Shown: positions 1 to 12,298, numbered from the stretch's first letter. The stretch: DNA of 64,000 bases from Patagioenas fasciata (GCF_037038585.1 NC_092520.1:122234001-122298000); one strand, 5' to 3'. The notes: a model not told the origin generated them from the sequence alone. Numbers and translations are program-made.

Positions 1-958
1 GTTCCACAAACTTGGTTCTTAATCTGCAGAACTATGAGATAATGGGGCTGAGGGCTCTCACTGCCTAAAAGTGAATACAGCTACTACCGTGGTGCTTCAT
101 GACAGGGTAACTCTGGGAGAAAAATCCGAAAAATAGGATTTGTCAGGTTGGCATCGTTCTTCATGCTCATCAAGTTGTTTAGAGAGCTTAGCTGAAGCAA
201 AAAGTGAAACAGGATAGCAGCTGGTGCAAAAAAGATCCTTAAACAACATTTGATAGACGACGTACATGAGAGAAAGCATGGCTCTTTGGCTGAGGGAGGG
301 AGAATTGCAAAAAAGACCTCAATTTATTTTTGCCATTCTACCTATTATACCTAGGATTACTGCAGAAAACAAAGAAATAATGGTGTTGTTCCTTTCAAGT
401 GCAAAGCATGACTGACTGTGTTTCATTCTGCTCTATTCCTTCCATAGATTCAAGCCCAAGAGTTACGACTGTGTTTTCACAGCAAAATACAGATACATGA
501 ATAAATCAGTAAATAAAAATGATGATTTGCTGCAGGGCAGATGTTAACAAAGCACTTGTGGTAATGAAATTGATATCAAAACCATTTGTAAACAACTCTC
601 GGATTGGCAACCATCAAAAGCCAAGAGATTCATATTTAATGCTGGTACTTTACTTCAGATGTATTAAAAAAAGAGACACCATATGCTCAGGGGTGGGAAC
701 AGGGTGGGTATACCAAAGTAACATTATATAGAAACTATAATAAAATCGCTGTTGAAGAATTGATCCCACATGACATGCTGTTGAATGTACTTGAATGTAA
801 ACGAGCTGACAAAAATTAGATAATTAAATAAATAATTGGGCCTTGGAAATTGCTGTTGAAGGATAGCATTGAGGACGCAACTAATTTTATAAGGCATTAG
901 CAGGTGTGAGTTTTTGGTCAGGTGAAATATGTTTTACAGCCTTTGTTTCTCAGGGTAT

Positions 959-974
959 TTACATGTACATGTAA
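959..974. repeat. 16-bp perfect palindrome
   Basis: TTACATGTACATGTAA reads the same on both strands. It contains two CATG cores six bases apart, which is closer than the ten-base spacing of p53-family response elements, so no factor is assigned. It may be chance in AT-rich DNA. Confidence 0.5.
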
Positions 975-3040
975 CTTAGAGCAAGTTTTCTTCCTTTTAA
1001 TTAGGTTTTTCTCATACTTAAAGATACCAGCTAAGCCCGTGTGCTTCCTTGATTGTGTCTGCTAAAGGATGACACTAGAAGAACGTCAGGTGTTTCAGTA
1101 TTGTACACCTCACTTAAGATATTCCTTCAAGCTGATTCATTTTGTGCAAACTGAAAAAAGGACTTTTGTATTGCTGTGACAGGGTGGCCTGGTTTGGATT
1201 ACTTAATCCTTTCTCAGTGGATTACTGTAAATTAAGGGAAAAAAATTCTCAGGCCTTGTGAACTTTTAAACAAGGTATAAGTATACCCTTGCCCCCGACC
1301 CCTCCCCTGGCAAAAATAATATTATTCCAAACATCATTTTTGCAGAACCTGGAAACATTTGTGAATTTGGGACAGTTTCCAGCAAATGGCAGAATGTATC
1401 ATTCTGGAAGACCGAAACAATGAAACAGTAAATATTTCCAAAATGAAATGTTGGTACTTCGCATCTAAATGATGCCTTTGCTTAGAAACTGACCTAACTT
1501 GAAGGGGTCAGTAAGGTTTATAAAAGCCAAAAACTAAACTCTTTTTTTTTTTGGCACAACTGAAATGACATGTTTCCCGTATATTGGCTGGATGACCAAA
1601 GAAAAAAAATCCATTATTCATGTGCCCTTAATCTACACAGATTTTTCCCTTGTTATGTAACAATTTTGATCATGAGGTGATTTCTAGGTAAAGGAGTTAT
1701 GCAATTGCAATTTAGATCCAGTCACTATCAATAACAGCGCTCCTTTTCTTCATAGATAAAAGGGTATTTTCTTTATAAATGCAGCTTTCTCTTGTATATG
1801 GGAATAGCTGAAGCGGTGCAAGGTATTTATGTAGATGAGGACTTCAACCTCAGTAACGCTTTCCATGTGCACCGGTGTACTTCTCTTCGTGCAATGACAC
1901 TCCCTAGGACAGACCAATGAATGCTCAGGTGAAAGCTGAGCTTTAAAGATTTTCTGTATGCTTCTAGCAGCATCTATTAGAAAGCTGTATAGAAATGAAG
2001 CACTCTTTGTGCTTGTTTCTAAAATTTAATAAGATTCCTTCAGTTTACATTTTTTTTTCAAAGTATGAAAAGTGTGTAGGTGCATTCTGGACTACTCTTT
2101 TTAGGCTGAAAGTAGAAGAGCAAATTCTGAATTCAATTATACATGTAAAAGTGTAAAAATAGCTGTCTAAAATGAATGTGCATTCCTCTTTGCCACATGA
2201 AGTTTTAAAATTATCTGTATGTGCTCAAAAAATCTTCATTTAGTTTCATGTCAATACTAATTTTTATAGATATTAAAAAATCACATAATATAAACTGCAA
2301 TGTATGCAGGCTTCATACAGCAGAAACCTCCAGGTATAATAAGGTGATTTTCCTTCTCCATTCCATGGTTCACCGTGGCATGTTTCAATCTTATGCTGGT
2401 TTTCAAATTCCCAGAAGTTAACATGGTTTCAAGTACAAAACATGGATGCAAGTAGCAGAAATACAGCATGTTATTGCAGTTACCTTGTGATTTTACCTTG
2501 ATGCATCTTTCATATATTGCAAATCCAAGCTGTATCCCTAGGACACAGGCAGACACAACCTTTGGGTTTGTGTACTCCACTCATCACAATGTGGAAAACC
2601 TGCTGCCTTTAACAATCAAGCCACAGAGGAAAAGGAAGTGGGAAAGAAGAAAAGTGAAGTAACAAGATTACACCATTTATAGTAGTTAAACTCTCACCAA
2701 GATGTGCTCGTTTCTAAGGATAAGAATAAGCACTTTCAAGGAAAATGGAAAGGACTAAGGGAGAAACAGTTAAGAAGATGAAGAGAATAAGTCTGAGAAG
2801 AAAACAGAGGAAGTTTCTCCAGGGAATTCTAAACCTGCTTCTTCTCCCATAATTAAGTGAAGCTAGTGTAACAGAGCTGATACTAAAAATGAACAAAGGT
2901 TCCCATTAAAATTAATGTTAAAACTTGCTTTTCCTTGAATCAAGAACTAACCTCCTGCTGGTGCTGGGACCATGTCAGTGAATCAGGACAATGAAAATAT
3001 AATTGTGAAATGTAGGTATACACTATAAAACCTTATTGGG

Positions 3041-3069
3041 ATATATATATATATATTTTTTTTTTTTCC
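3041..3069. repeat. (TA)n microsatellite running into a T tract
   Basis: Alternating A/T for about 15 bases is followed by a T run and then C residues and AG. The T/C run resembles a splice acceptor, but no exon-like reading frame follows. Confidence 0.7.
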
Positions 3070-3591
3070 CCCAGAAGTCATCTTTCTTCTTTTTGATCCT
3101 GTAGAAAAGCAGATTCATTTCAGGTTTTTTAGTCACGAGAGAAACATCTACTGGGACAGTAAGAATCTTCTTACAGAGCTGAACCAGGACTATCTTGGGT
3201 AATTATCCCTCCTCCACCACTGTACCATGTGGGGGCTGGATGAAGTGGCAGGTCAGCGGCTCTCCCTTGTGCAGGGAAATCAGACAGACCATGGAGGTGT
3301 GCCTGGGGGTGTTATTTTGGCCACTGGAGAGAACACTGTCATGGGTAGGGAAGCAGAACTGCAGTACAGGGATGTCCAATTAGCACCCAAGCAGATTGGC
3401 AGCACCCTCGCCTTCTGGCTAATAGTTTTGGCTGGAAAGCAGCCCCAGGGGGAGGGAGATGAAAAGTGAGGTTTAGCATCCTCCCTCCACTACACCAGCT
3501 ACAGATCAGGGTTTGGTTCCTTGGGTTTATTTCTCTCATTCTAACTGTACCACAATGCTACTGCTTCTGAAACATCATGGTAACAGCTCTC

Positions 3592-3668
3592 TTTTTCCAC
3601 TCCTCCTCTCCCTCTCCTCTCCCCTCCCCTCCACTCCCCTGCCATTGCCTTCACTTTTCTCTCTCTCA
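3592..3668 (+). repeat. Long C/T-rich (polypyrimidine) tract
   Basis: Over about 75 bases the plus strand is almost entirely C and T, with repeated CTCC, CCCT and TCTC units. Such polypurine/polypyrimidine tracts can adopt triplex structure. The tract lies about 5 kb upstream of the promoter. Confidence 0.6.
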
Positions 3669-5189
3669 CATTACTGTGTTCTCTTTTTGCCCATCTCAAG
3701 TATACTAATGCTTGTGCCTAGAAAGAAATGTGGTAGTTTTAGAACAAAACAAACAAACTGTGCATTTGTCCATACAGACACAAATGAATCAAGGGTGTTT
3801 CGTATTTATTAGTATAAAATATCACAATTCAATACAAGTGTACATAAATAGTTATAGAAGAGAGAAAGGCAAGAAAATGGGCTTACAGAAGGAGAGCAAG
3901 ATACTACAGTAAAGGGAAGCAGAGCAGAAAGAAAACAGAGGAAGCATTGTCTGACTTGTAAATATTCTTCCGAGAGGAATCCTTCAGTTTTTCTGTCCTT
4001 TTTTTTCAATAAGGTAAGTGGCAAGCAGAGAGATCTAATTGGAAACCATGCAATTTCCTCATCTATTATTTTTTGTCTGTCAGTAATGTATGAGAGAAAT
4101 CTACTCAGCTGGCTGTGAGCCTTAAACCTCTTGGCTGAGACAACAGGAATTGTGGGTGCATTGTGTAACAGACTGGATGATATGGACTCATAACCATGGG
4201 TACGAAATGTGTTTAGGGTGATTATTGGCAATAACTGCATTACTCCTTTGTGAAAAAAGCACAGGCTTTGGGACTTTTCTGAGATACAAAGTTCTTGCAC
4301 AAATGTGTGAGAGCAGGGCCACTCTTGAGTACAAGATAATCAGTTTTCTAATTGTACTTTGTAATGAAGAGGGAGTCAGTCACTCAGACTTCTCCTTAAA
4401 GGGATAGTCTTTGACTGAAACAAGATTTAAGTATGGCATCTTTAATAAGCAAAGTACTGGGCAAATTTTAAAAATATCATATACCATGCGACTGCATGTA
4501 TGTTATTCTTGGCTAAGCTTGCTTATGATTTGAATCAAAATATCATGATAGATTTTTCTATGAGATGACTAATCCAACTTTAAAATATATTCTTAATCTT
4601 AGTCAATTCTTAATAAAAGTCACAGTTATAGAGCATCATTCCCCCCAAAATTCCTAAGTGTATCCAGCACTACTACAAACAAAATCTACCCACAATAAGC
4701 CAAACTGTGCATTTTGGGCTGTTGCCTGAGGCCTTCCCAAACTCGTTCAAGGGCGACCAGAGCACCGAGTCCACCACTGGGTCAGGAGATGCAGGCACAT
4801 AAATATGCAGCCCACAGTCCCCAGACCTGCTGGAACCACTGTCAATCTCGCCTGCTGCACAGCCTACAGGGATGTTTTTCCGTGGACTTGTACAAAAGGA
4901 ATTGAACAGACACCTTTCTCCGCACAGCACAGAAAATAGCAACTCTGGCGGTTATTTTGTTGAGGCATAACCACAGACATAACTGTTCTGACTTTGGCTG
5001 AAGGATTGATGACGAAACACAACCACCTGTTAGCAAATTGCAGAAACTCTGTGTAATAACAAGCCAAATATCTCATCCAGCTGGAAGCACATGGAAAAAA
5101 AAGGCAAGTTTTGTTTGGGGTTGTTTCGGTGTGATTTTATTTTAAAGGGTCATAACGGGTGGTGGTGCGCAAGCATTGCCAGGGAGGCC

Positions 5190-5310
5190 TCATCCCATCC
5201 ATTCGAATGGAAGTGAGAGTTTTCAGAAAAGCGCATTGTTCTGCCACAAATCTATTTGCTGATTCCCACTGAAGTGAATAGCCCTTCATTCCAGCAGGAA
5301 TTTGCGCCGT
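5190..5310. repeat. Possible ancient interspersed repeat or conserved element
   Basis: The stretch contains the palindrome CCATTCGAATGG (5199-5210) and phrases such as CCCACTGAAGTGAATAG. These recall the 'CCATTGACTTCAATGGGAG' type of motif common in old amniote repeats. The match is by eye and weak; the region could equally be unique sequence. Confidence 0.2.
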
Positions 5311-5847
5311 CACTTCAAATGTTATGCATATAAGTTAATTTCACACTGCTTCAGGACTTTGTTTTCAAATGATGAAAAGGGTTAAGAAGGGAGAAATAAA
5401 TGCTTGCCAAACACCCCAGTCTAAATTAAGGGTAAGGGCTTTCTTTTTCATGACGGGGGGAAGGGCAGGTAGGTGGACAATGGCCAGAAAGAGAGGGAAA
5501 CATGGACTGGAAATGAAGTACAGTCTTTTGTCTTTCCACAGCTCAAAAATGCTTTTGAACAGGACTGCTGCCAACGGTGGAAAACCATATTTTTATGGAA
5601 AAAAATAGCAAAGAATTTACAAGAACTGAGCCAGTGTGTCCTATATGCATTTATACAATATTATGCAAGACTAATTGTTTGGAGCATCATGCCTTAAGGA
5701 GTGTTCTAAGCATTGGGGAGACAAATTTAGCCTTGATATCATGAAGTCAAATTTCCTTTTGTATCACAAATTCCCCAGGATGCCTGATTACAACAGTGCT
5801 GAATCTGGCACTGGAAGATGTTACCTACAGACTGGGCACAGTTCTGT

Positions 5848-6063
5848 TTAAATGTGACAAACTACATTTGCTTCCTTAGCCTGCATAAATCGACGCACAT
5901 ATTTTGGTGCTAGACCCTCAAAACATTTTATTTTAAATAGACTTAATGCCTTTTGTTGTTTTGGAATGAGAAGAAATGAAAATATTATAGCAGATGACAA
6001 TTTGATTATAGTTGTTACAAATAGGATTTTAAGGGTTGCACTTTCAATTACGCTATGCCCCAT
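5848..6063 (-). pseudogene. Possible relic of a LINE reverse-transcriptase ORF
   Basis: The minus-strand frame is open for 71 codons. Near its end it reads LFKIKCFEGLAPKYVRRF, which resembles the 'LFK.L.GLAP.YL' segment near the C-terminus of L2/CR1-like LINE ORF2 proteins. No other LINE motif is visible on either side, so this would be a very old fragment. Chance similarity is quite possible. Confidence 0.25.
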
Positions 6064-7264
6064 TATATTTCTTGTGCATCCTAAGAGTGCTTTAAACTTG
6101 GTGTAAATGTAATTATGAGATGTAATTTGCTTTGACTATTAACTATAAAAGGGGATTTATCTATACAGGACTCATCTATACAGGGAAATGCAATAATTAC
6201 ACCCAATTACAACATCTACCTGGAATGTAACATCAGCAAAGCCATACCAGTAGAAATTATTCTGCTACAATTACGCTTATCAATTTTCCCATGTAAAAAG
6301 GCTCTTAGTGTAAATAAAAATTGGACTCTAATGATTAATTCAGTATTACATTTAGCTAGGATTATTGGCATGGTGAAATATACTGGTTTCCACAGAATCA
6401 AAACAGCAAAGAGTCTAACAACAAAGGGCCAGGCTTCAAAAGTATCAGCAGAGTGGGAAAACCTCTTTTTTTCCTTTTAAACCAACTGTCACACAAATCT
6501 GTTTACGCACTTTCAGACAAGATCCTGTGTACCACCTGAGCAATCCTGAGTCCTAATCCCAGAGCAAATTGGCATGAGAACAGTTTTGTACTGGCTGAAG
6601 ATTAGATTTACGGATTTACATTGATTTCACAAAACTTTGAAGGTCCTCTCTGTTACATTGGTTTGCATAGCAAAATGTTGATGAATGTCTAATGTTCATC
6701 ATGGCTAGCAGTTTGTCTCTAGTATCTCTTTGCCTGAATTCTGTTCTGTTTCGCAGTTACAAATTAATGAGGCCAGTTAATTGGCAAACATTCAGTGTAG
6801 CTGAAGACTGGATGAACATACTATTGTGAGCATCTGATAAACCTAACCATGCATAGCTTTGAGAGAAACTGCTGTTCATGTCCACCATTAAAGGAAATTA
6901 TTACATATTACACTGTATTGGGGAAAATGTAGAGCTTATATGGAACCTGCTCCCAGTAGATGTCTCAGCAGTAGGTATGGCATATGCAGCTATCCAATAT
7001 TTTCCTTGAAGTTTTGCAAGGATAGTGCATTTGAAATGAAAATGCACACCTAGATTGTAATGAAGCAAGATTCTCAACACAATTCTTTCGAGCTTCTGTA
7101 TTTTGTTGTCGAAAATCTGATTTGTGGTTACATCCATTACCATTGTGCCCATGTCACCAACGTTCAGATCAGTGCCAAGATGCAGCTAAGAAACTGTATT
7201 TCCTAGAAGAGTTGCCTTTAATTTTGTGACCTGATTACAGTCTGCTTTAATTCCAAGACAGCCC

Positions 7265-7730
7265 TTAGCTGGACTCCTGGGACCTTGGGCAAAGGCACAA
7301 ATCCCCTACTCGCCTCCAGAGCGGGCGCTTTGCCCTGTCACCTCACTTACAGCACTGGTCTCTGCCTGTGGCTGGGGCACCATGGCTCCCTCCGGAGCCG
7401 CTCTGCCCTCATCCCTGACAGCCTTACCCAGAGCAAAGGTATGTGCTGTGCCACAGCCAAGAATCCCCGCAGGCGCTGGCATGACAGAAACCCTCCCTGC
7501 TGCCCCCGGCCCCCCCCAGACCCCTCTGCGAGGGCTGCACAGGGCCATATTTGGCGATTTCTGTGGAGGGCTCACGCTGCTCCATGATGCCTTCAGCCCC
7601 CCCCCCAGTTCTGCCACAGTCTTTACTTCGGGTACAGCCATCTCTTACGGGTTCAGGATGGGGTCCACATCTTTGCGAACCCGTGCACTCGATGCTCCCT
7701 CTGGGCTGCCGAGGTGCCGACACCAGCCGC
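7265..7730. other. GC-rich shoulder upstream of the CpG island; no exon supported
   Basis: Base composition rises here but CpG dinucleotides are still modest. A well-placed ATG (7382, context CACCATGG) opens a 19-codon frame that meets a good donor (AAAG followed by GTATGT, 7439). That exon would end in phase 0 and would put exon 2 of NECTIN3 out of frame with an immediate stop, so I do not call it coding. Confidence 0.5.
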
Positions 7731-8448
7731 GCTGGGAGGTGCTGTGACCACGGGTGCCCCTGCCCGGCACCCCGGGGGTGACCAGGTAGCGCATTACGCG
7801 CCTCTCACGAGGGGGTTGCCAGCAGCAGAGTAACGGGCGAGGGGACAGCGGCGGGAAAGTTCAGTGTGGGCAAACCCACGGGGATAAAGCCGAGCGCCCG
7901 CTGCCCCATGCGGAATCTGCTGCGTCCCGGCCCCGCAGCGGGCGGGCGCCCCCGTGGAGGAGGAACGGTCGGTCGTACGGAAGAGAGAACTGCGCCGGCC
8001 GCCCTCTCCAAGGGAGCCCAGAACGGCCCTGACCGGACGCCCGGCGGCCGGGGAACGAGAACGCCCGTCACCGCGCCCGGCGGAGCTGGCTGCGACCAGT
8101 CCCCCGCCGTCCTCCGGGGGACCCCGCCCGGGACATGCGCTGCTGACCGGGCCGGGCCGCGGAGCAGCCGCCGCCCGGCCCGGCAGCGCGGGATCTCTCG
8201 GCCGCATAGCTCCCCTCTCTCGCTGGCTTCCCGCTGCCTCAGCCGGGCCAGCGTGTGCCGGACAGCGGCTGGGTAGACGCGTGGCGGAGCCTCCCTTCCC
8301 CGCAGGGACGCAGCGCGCCGGGAGGGGTGAGGAGACCGGGTGGCTGCCGGGGGCGGCGGGAGAGGCGAGCGAGAGAGAGCGGGAGAGGAGGCCGAGCAGT
8401 GAGTCAACCGGGGCGCGCGGCGCCCCCGACCACGCTCGGGGCGGTGAC

Positions 8449-8477
8449 GGGCGGGGCGGCAGAGGGGGCGGGGCGGG
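8449..8477 (+). promoter_or_regulatory. Cluster of GC boxes (SP1/KLF-type)
   Basis: GGGCGGGGC at 8449-8457 is followed by GGGGGCGGGGCGGG at 8464-8477, two overlapping consensus-type GC boxes about 400 bases upstream of the start codon. SP1/KLF binding is the usual reading of this motif in TATA-less promoters. Use in this gene is inferred. Confidence 0.55.
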
Positions 8478-8879
8478 ACGTACCAACAGCCCCCCGGGGG
8501 AGGACACTCTGGTACCCCCCCTCCCAACAGCTGCCCGCGCCGCCTGCGTTGCCAAGGGGAACCCCCCGGTGTGCGGGCGCGTCTGCGAGTCCACAGAGTG
8601 GGCCGGGAAAGGCGGGGTTGAGGCGACTTGTCCCCGGGCGAGTGGAAAAGTGGGGGGACGGGGGTCGAGATAGACGTGCGCGGCACACATCTTCATCTCC
8701 GCCCCCCCTCCCCCCCTCCCCGCGGCGGGGTGGTGTGGCCCGCTCTGAGGAGGGCGGGGAGCGGCGCGCAGCGCTTGCTTGCTCAGTGACACACGCACCC
8801 GTTGCGGGGAGGCGGCGGCTGGTTGGGGAGAGAGCGGGCGGGTGTCGTAGCGGCGGCGACTGGGAGCTGAGCCCGGAGC

Positions 8880-9102
8880 ATGGCAGAGGCCGAAGCCGAA
8901 GCCGCTGTGGAGCCTGCTGCTGGTTTCTCTCCTTCGCCGCCTCCTCCCGCCTGCCGGGAACTTTTTCCAGCGGCCGGCGGCCGTGCCTCCCCCCGGTGGT
9001 GGTGGTGGCAGCAGCGGCGGCGGCAGCGGCGGCTCCGCTCGGTGGTGTCTCCTGGGCCGGGGCTGGGGCTGCTGGGGCTGGTTTTCTCTCGCTTCTGCTG
9101 CA
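8880..9102 (+). CDS. NECTIN3: NECTIN3 coding exon 1: N-terminal extension and signal peptide
   Basis: The ATG at 8880 has a strong context (A at -3, G at +4), and an in-frame TGA at 8868 lies just upstream, so it is the first possible start in this frame. The exon encodes residues 1-74 plus the first base of codon 75. It ends GCA before GTAAGT (donor 9103), phase 1. The N-region is long and odd: an acidic MAEAEAEAA start, a Pro-rich part, then four Trp, two Gln and an Arg-rich run (residues 40-53) encoded by tandem TGG, CAG and CGG codons. A hydrophobic core, GLGLLGLVFSRFCC, follows. The FSR-C segment just before ALAGP matches the end of the mammalian nectin-3 signal peptide, which supports the frame; the part before it does not look conserved. 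Nothing in the genomic sequence proves that translation starts here rather than in an unseen upstream exon, but the adjacent stop makes this the simplest choice. Confidence 0.88.
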
Positions 9103-12100
9103 GTAAGTGAAACTTTTTCCCGTTGGCGGCCGGGGCAGGGCGAGGGGGCGGGTGGAGGGAGGAGAGAAACCCGAGCCCCGGCAGCGCGGGGGACTCGGCC
9201 GAGTTGGGGGAAACTTTGTGTGCGCGCCCGGCGGGGCGGGGTGGCGGTTGCCTGCCCTTCGCACGGGCATGGCGGAGGGGACGTGACCGGGTTCATGGGA
9301 GCTTCCCCCGAGAACGACTGTGGAAGAGGGAGGCGAGGAGGGCGAGGAGCCTACACTGAGCCTGGGAGACCCCCGGGCGCTTTCCTCCGCCTTCTCCCCG
9401 AGAACCGCGCCTCCCCCGCTAGTGCCGCCGCCGGGACTCGCACTCGCTTCGAGGTCGCGGCCGGTCGAAGCGGGTGCCGGCAGAGCCGTTGTGCCGGCCG
9501 GCCCGTTAGCTTCACTTGCCGCGGTGGGGACCGTTACCAGCGCGGGGCCCGGGGACGGGAGCCGCCCCGCCGGGCGCCTCTGCGCGAAGTTTCTTCGGCG
9601 GTCGGCTCCGCGCCGTCCGGCTGGCTGAGGCGGCCGCAGCCCGGGGCGGGGCGCCGGGGCAAGTTTGTCCGCTGCTGATCCGGTGGTGGGGCTGGTACAT
9701 CCCCCCTCTTCCCCCGCCCTGGTGGGCGGCAGTTTTTCCGCCGTAATTCCCGTCCTGAATGGCAGAATTTCGCTTGTTCGCGGAGATTCACAGCTGCTCC
9801 TCCCTCCAGCCTGTGGGAAGGACAGAACGGTGGGTCTTCATCTTCTCCGGGTGTACTTCGGCGGAGGAAGGATTCACTCTTTGCTTCTGGTGTTGCTGGC
9901 TTCTTTCGTTGTTTGCTCTTAATTAGGGTGAAATCGGTGCTAGTTACTGTGGGCTTATGGTTTTAGATCACTTGTTTCTTGTTGTGAAAAGGTATGTGTG
10001 TACTCTGCATTACCTTCATTTCGGGCAGCTGCTGCTGGGCCACTGCGGTGTGGGCCCCCTATGCGGCTTGATGTGACCGCTCGTAGGAAAATGCTGCCCC
10101 CACCCCCCTGTTTTTTTCTTGTGGAAAACGAGAAAGCAACGTAGCAGTTGGAAACGAAATCAGAGCAGGATTTTTTGTTCTTCTTTACTGCATGCAACGT
10201 AGCGTGTATAGTGTCATCTTTACGGCAGTGAAAGATTGGGGGGCGGGGGAAAAAGTGGACTTGGGCAAGAGCACATCGAAAACCATCATCCTGCTGTTGT
10301 ATTCCCAGTGCAGTAATGAATAGTTGGCAAGGGTATTTTATTATAGGCTACACCGTGTCCTTTCCCTTGAAGGAAAGAGGAGCAAGTTAGAGAAGGTAGT
10401 CTCTGGAGGTTCATGTGATAAAAATACTGAGGAACTTGCAAGCTATGCCACCATTAAAGCCATTGTATAGTATCTGAGAAGTGCTTTTTCAGGGAGGGAG
10501 TTGAGACACTGCTGCTGTAAGATTGTGCTCTTGCATGTAATAGTCTCCCCCCTCTGGCAATGATGTAGCTTTCAGAAAAGATGATTATTACTAATTTAAG
10601 CTTAAAGACATGCATTTGTTTCAAGAGCACCCTGTGAAATTGTGTATGTTGTATCTGTCCCTAAAGAAAAGCAACTATAGGAAAGACAGAAGGGTTTCTT
10701 TTGGAGAAGGAAGAGTAGTTCACAGTCATTCCTTGTTCTGATGGTGAATCTATTATTGTTTTAATTTACTGAGAGCTAATGTGTTCACATAAATTTAATT
10801 GAGAGGACAAATGTGGTCCTAATCAAGCTGAATAACCACTGCAATACTTGTTACAGCGTAAGAGTTCTGCGGAACTAGGTGATTCTCTTGTTAGCCAGAG
10901 ACTACTAGGGTGCTTCTTTAGAGAAGATGAAATGTATGTTTGTGGTCTAAAAGTTGAGTTGCTTGTGCAGAAATTTTTCGGTGTTGTATAGAGTATGTCC
11001 TGACTACAGGATCAAGTCTCTAAATTGTCATCTTTCTTTTTTTTTTTTTTGATAGATCATCAGCTGTTAAACTAAGTTACTGTTGAAAAACTGAAACAAG
11101 ATCTATTGCCTTATTTTATGTTCTCTAGGTCTGCTTGGCTGACTGTTTTTAAAAAGTGTGTTTCTTTCTCTTTAAAATACATCCAGCAGTTTAATTTCTC
11201 ACACATGGAACTTTGGAGTTCTTAGTTGATGACAAACACACACTTCTTAGGCAGCATTTGTCTTTTTTGTGGTAAATTGACTTTTTCAGTATTAAGAAGG
11301 TGCCACATTTCAAAATCTTAAGGCTTGAAGACTTGGTTTTCATAGTGTTGGCAAACTTCTTGCACTAGCAGTGTTTTTCGTCTCCCTACTCTTTTCTGAT
11401 TAAAAATGTGAAGTTAAAGATTTGGCCTAACCCTGCCAAGCTATTTTTACATATAAGTATGAAGATAATAGTAACAATGAAGTTAAGAGCATGGATGTGC
11501 TGTGTCATGAGCTGGCTTATTATTTTAGACTTGATGAGTGTAATTCAGATGTCAGTCTTCCCAGATTCCTTTTGGCATATGTGAACTTCACTGATAACAC
11601 TTCAGAACATTTGCCAAAAGTGGGAATGTTGTATTGAAATAATGTTCTTTTTCAAGTGGAAAATTTTGAAGTATAATCTATGGATAAAAGGGGAACTTAA
11701 AAAAACTACTGATGACTTTTGTACTGTGAGGTAAAGAGCAGGGGAAGATTTTTTTATCAATATCTTGGTTTTTACAGTACATTATTCACCCCTGAAAGTT
11801 CCTACAATTGTTTTCATTATCTCTGTCACACATGAGCGTGGGGGGAAAATGACGGTGGTTGTTAAGAGTGCTCATAAATATATTTTGAGTATGATTGGAT
11901 GTTGATGGAACTCAAAATTTCTGACTATTGTTGGTGACCATTCTTCCTAGTGGTTGGTCATTTCCAATAATTCTAGCAGAAGGAAGAATTGAAAACAGCA
12001 CTACAAAAAAAACCCATGTAGAATAACTTCACTGTAAAATCAGATCAGTTTTTATGCAGTCATTTTGACTGGCAGCTGGAAATTATGAGTTATTTGATCT

Positions 12101-12298
12101 GTAATTCCTCAGACAAATATTACCAAAAAACCTCTAACACTCAAACAAAAAAAAAAAATGAAAGGGGAAGAAAAAGAGTAAATGCATGTGGAATCTGAAA
12201 TAACAGCAACTCCAGACTCTGGTGGAACTAGATGGGTTGGATTATAAAGGTTTGGATAACACAAGTATACAGTGTACCATATAGAAAAATGGGGTTGC

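Larger units (their letters stand above)
1..7264. other. Intergenic region upstream of NECTIN3; no gene recognised
   Basis: AT-rich sequence in which all open frames are short (the longest, 163 codons on the minus strand at 3809-4300, has no recognisable family and a composition like its surroundings). I see no tRNA, no CR1 tail and no exon that could join the gene downstream. It holds a TA/T microsatellite, a long pyrimidine tract, a 16-base perfect palindrome and two weak repeat relics, each listed separately. Enhancers may lie here but cannot be identified from sequence alone. Confidence 0.7.
7730..9770 (+). promoter_or_regulatory. NECTIN3: CpG-island promoter and 5' leader of NECTIN3
   Basis: This is the only strongly GC-rich, CpG-dense block in the window, and it surrounds the first coding exon, as expected for a broad housekeeping-type vertebrate promoter. 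I see no convincing TATA box; GC boxes lie around 8449-8477. The transcription start cannot be placed exactly but must be upstream of 8880. Stop codons are rare in such sequence, so several long overlapping frames appear on both strands (for example 500 codons on the minus strand at 7794-9296). Their low-complexity Pro/Arg/Gly/Ala composition marks them as artefacts. The island continues about 650 bases into intron 1. Confidence 0.85.

Noticed and set aside
959-974. Palindrome considered as a p53-family response element
   Set aside because: The two CATG cores are 6 bases apart rather than 10, and the flanks do not fit the purine/pyrimidine pattern.
3809-4300. Minus-strand open frame of 163 codons upstream of the gene
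   Set aside because: No recognisable motif, no conserved-looking composition and no splice or promoter context; likely chance.
7382-7438. Upstream ATG in strong context followed by a good splice donor, as an alternative coding first exon
   Set aside because: It ends in phase 0. Spliced to exon 2 it would read GTG CCT TAG and stop at once, so it cannot encode a nectin-3 N-terminus; use as a non-coding leader cannot be judged.
7794-9296. Minus-strand open frame of 500 codons, and several other frames of 230-290 codons in the CpG island
   Set aside because: Composition is Pro/Arg/Ala/Gly low complexity caused by GC-rich DNA with few stops. No domain or splice logic supports it, and it overlaps the well-supported NECTIN3 exon 1.
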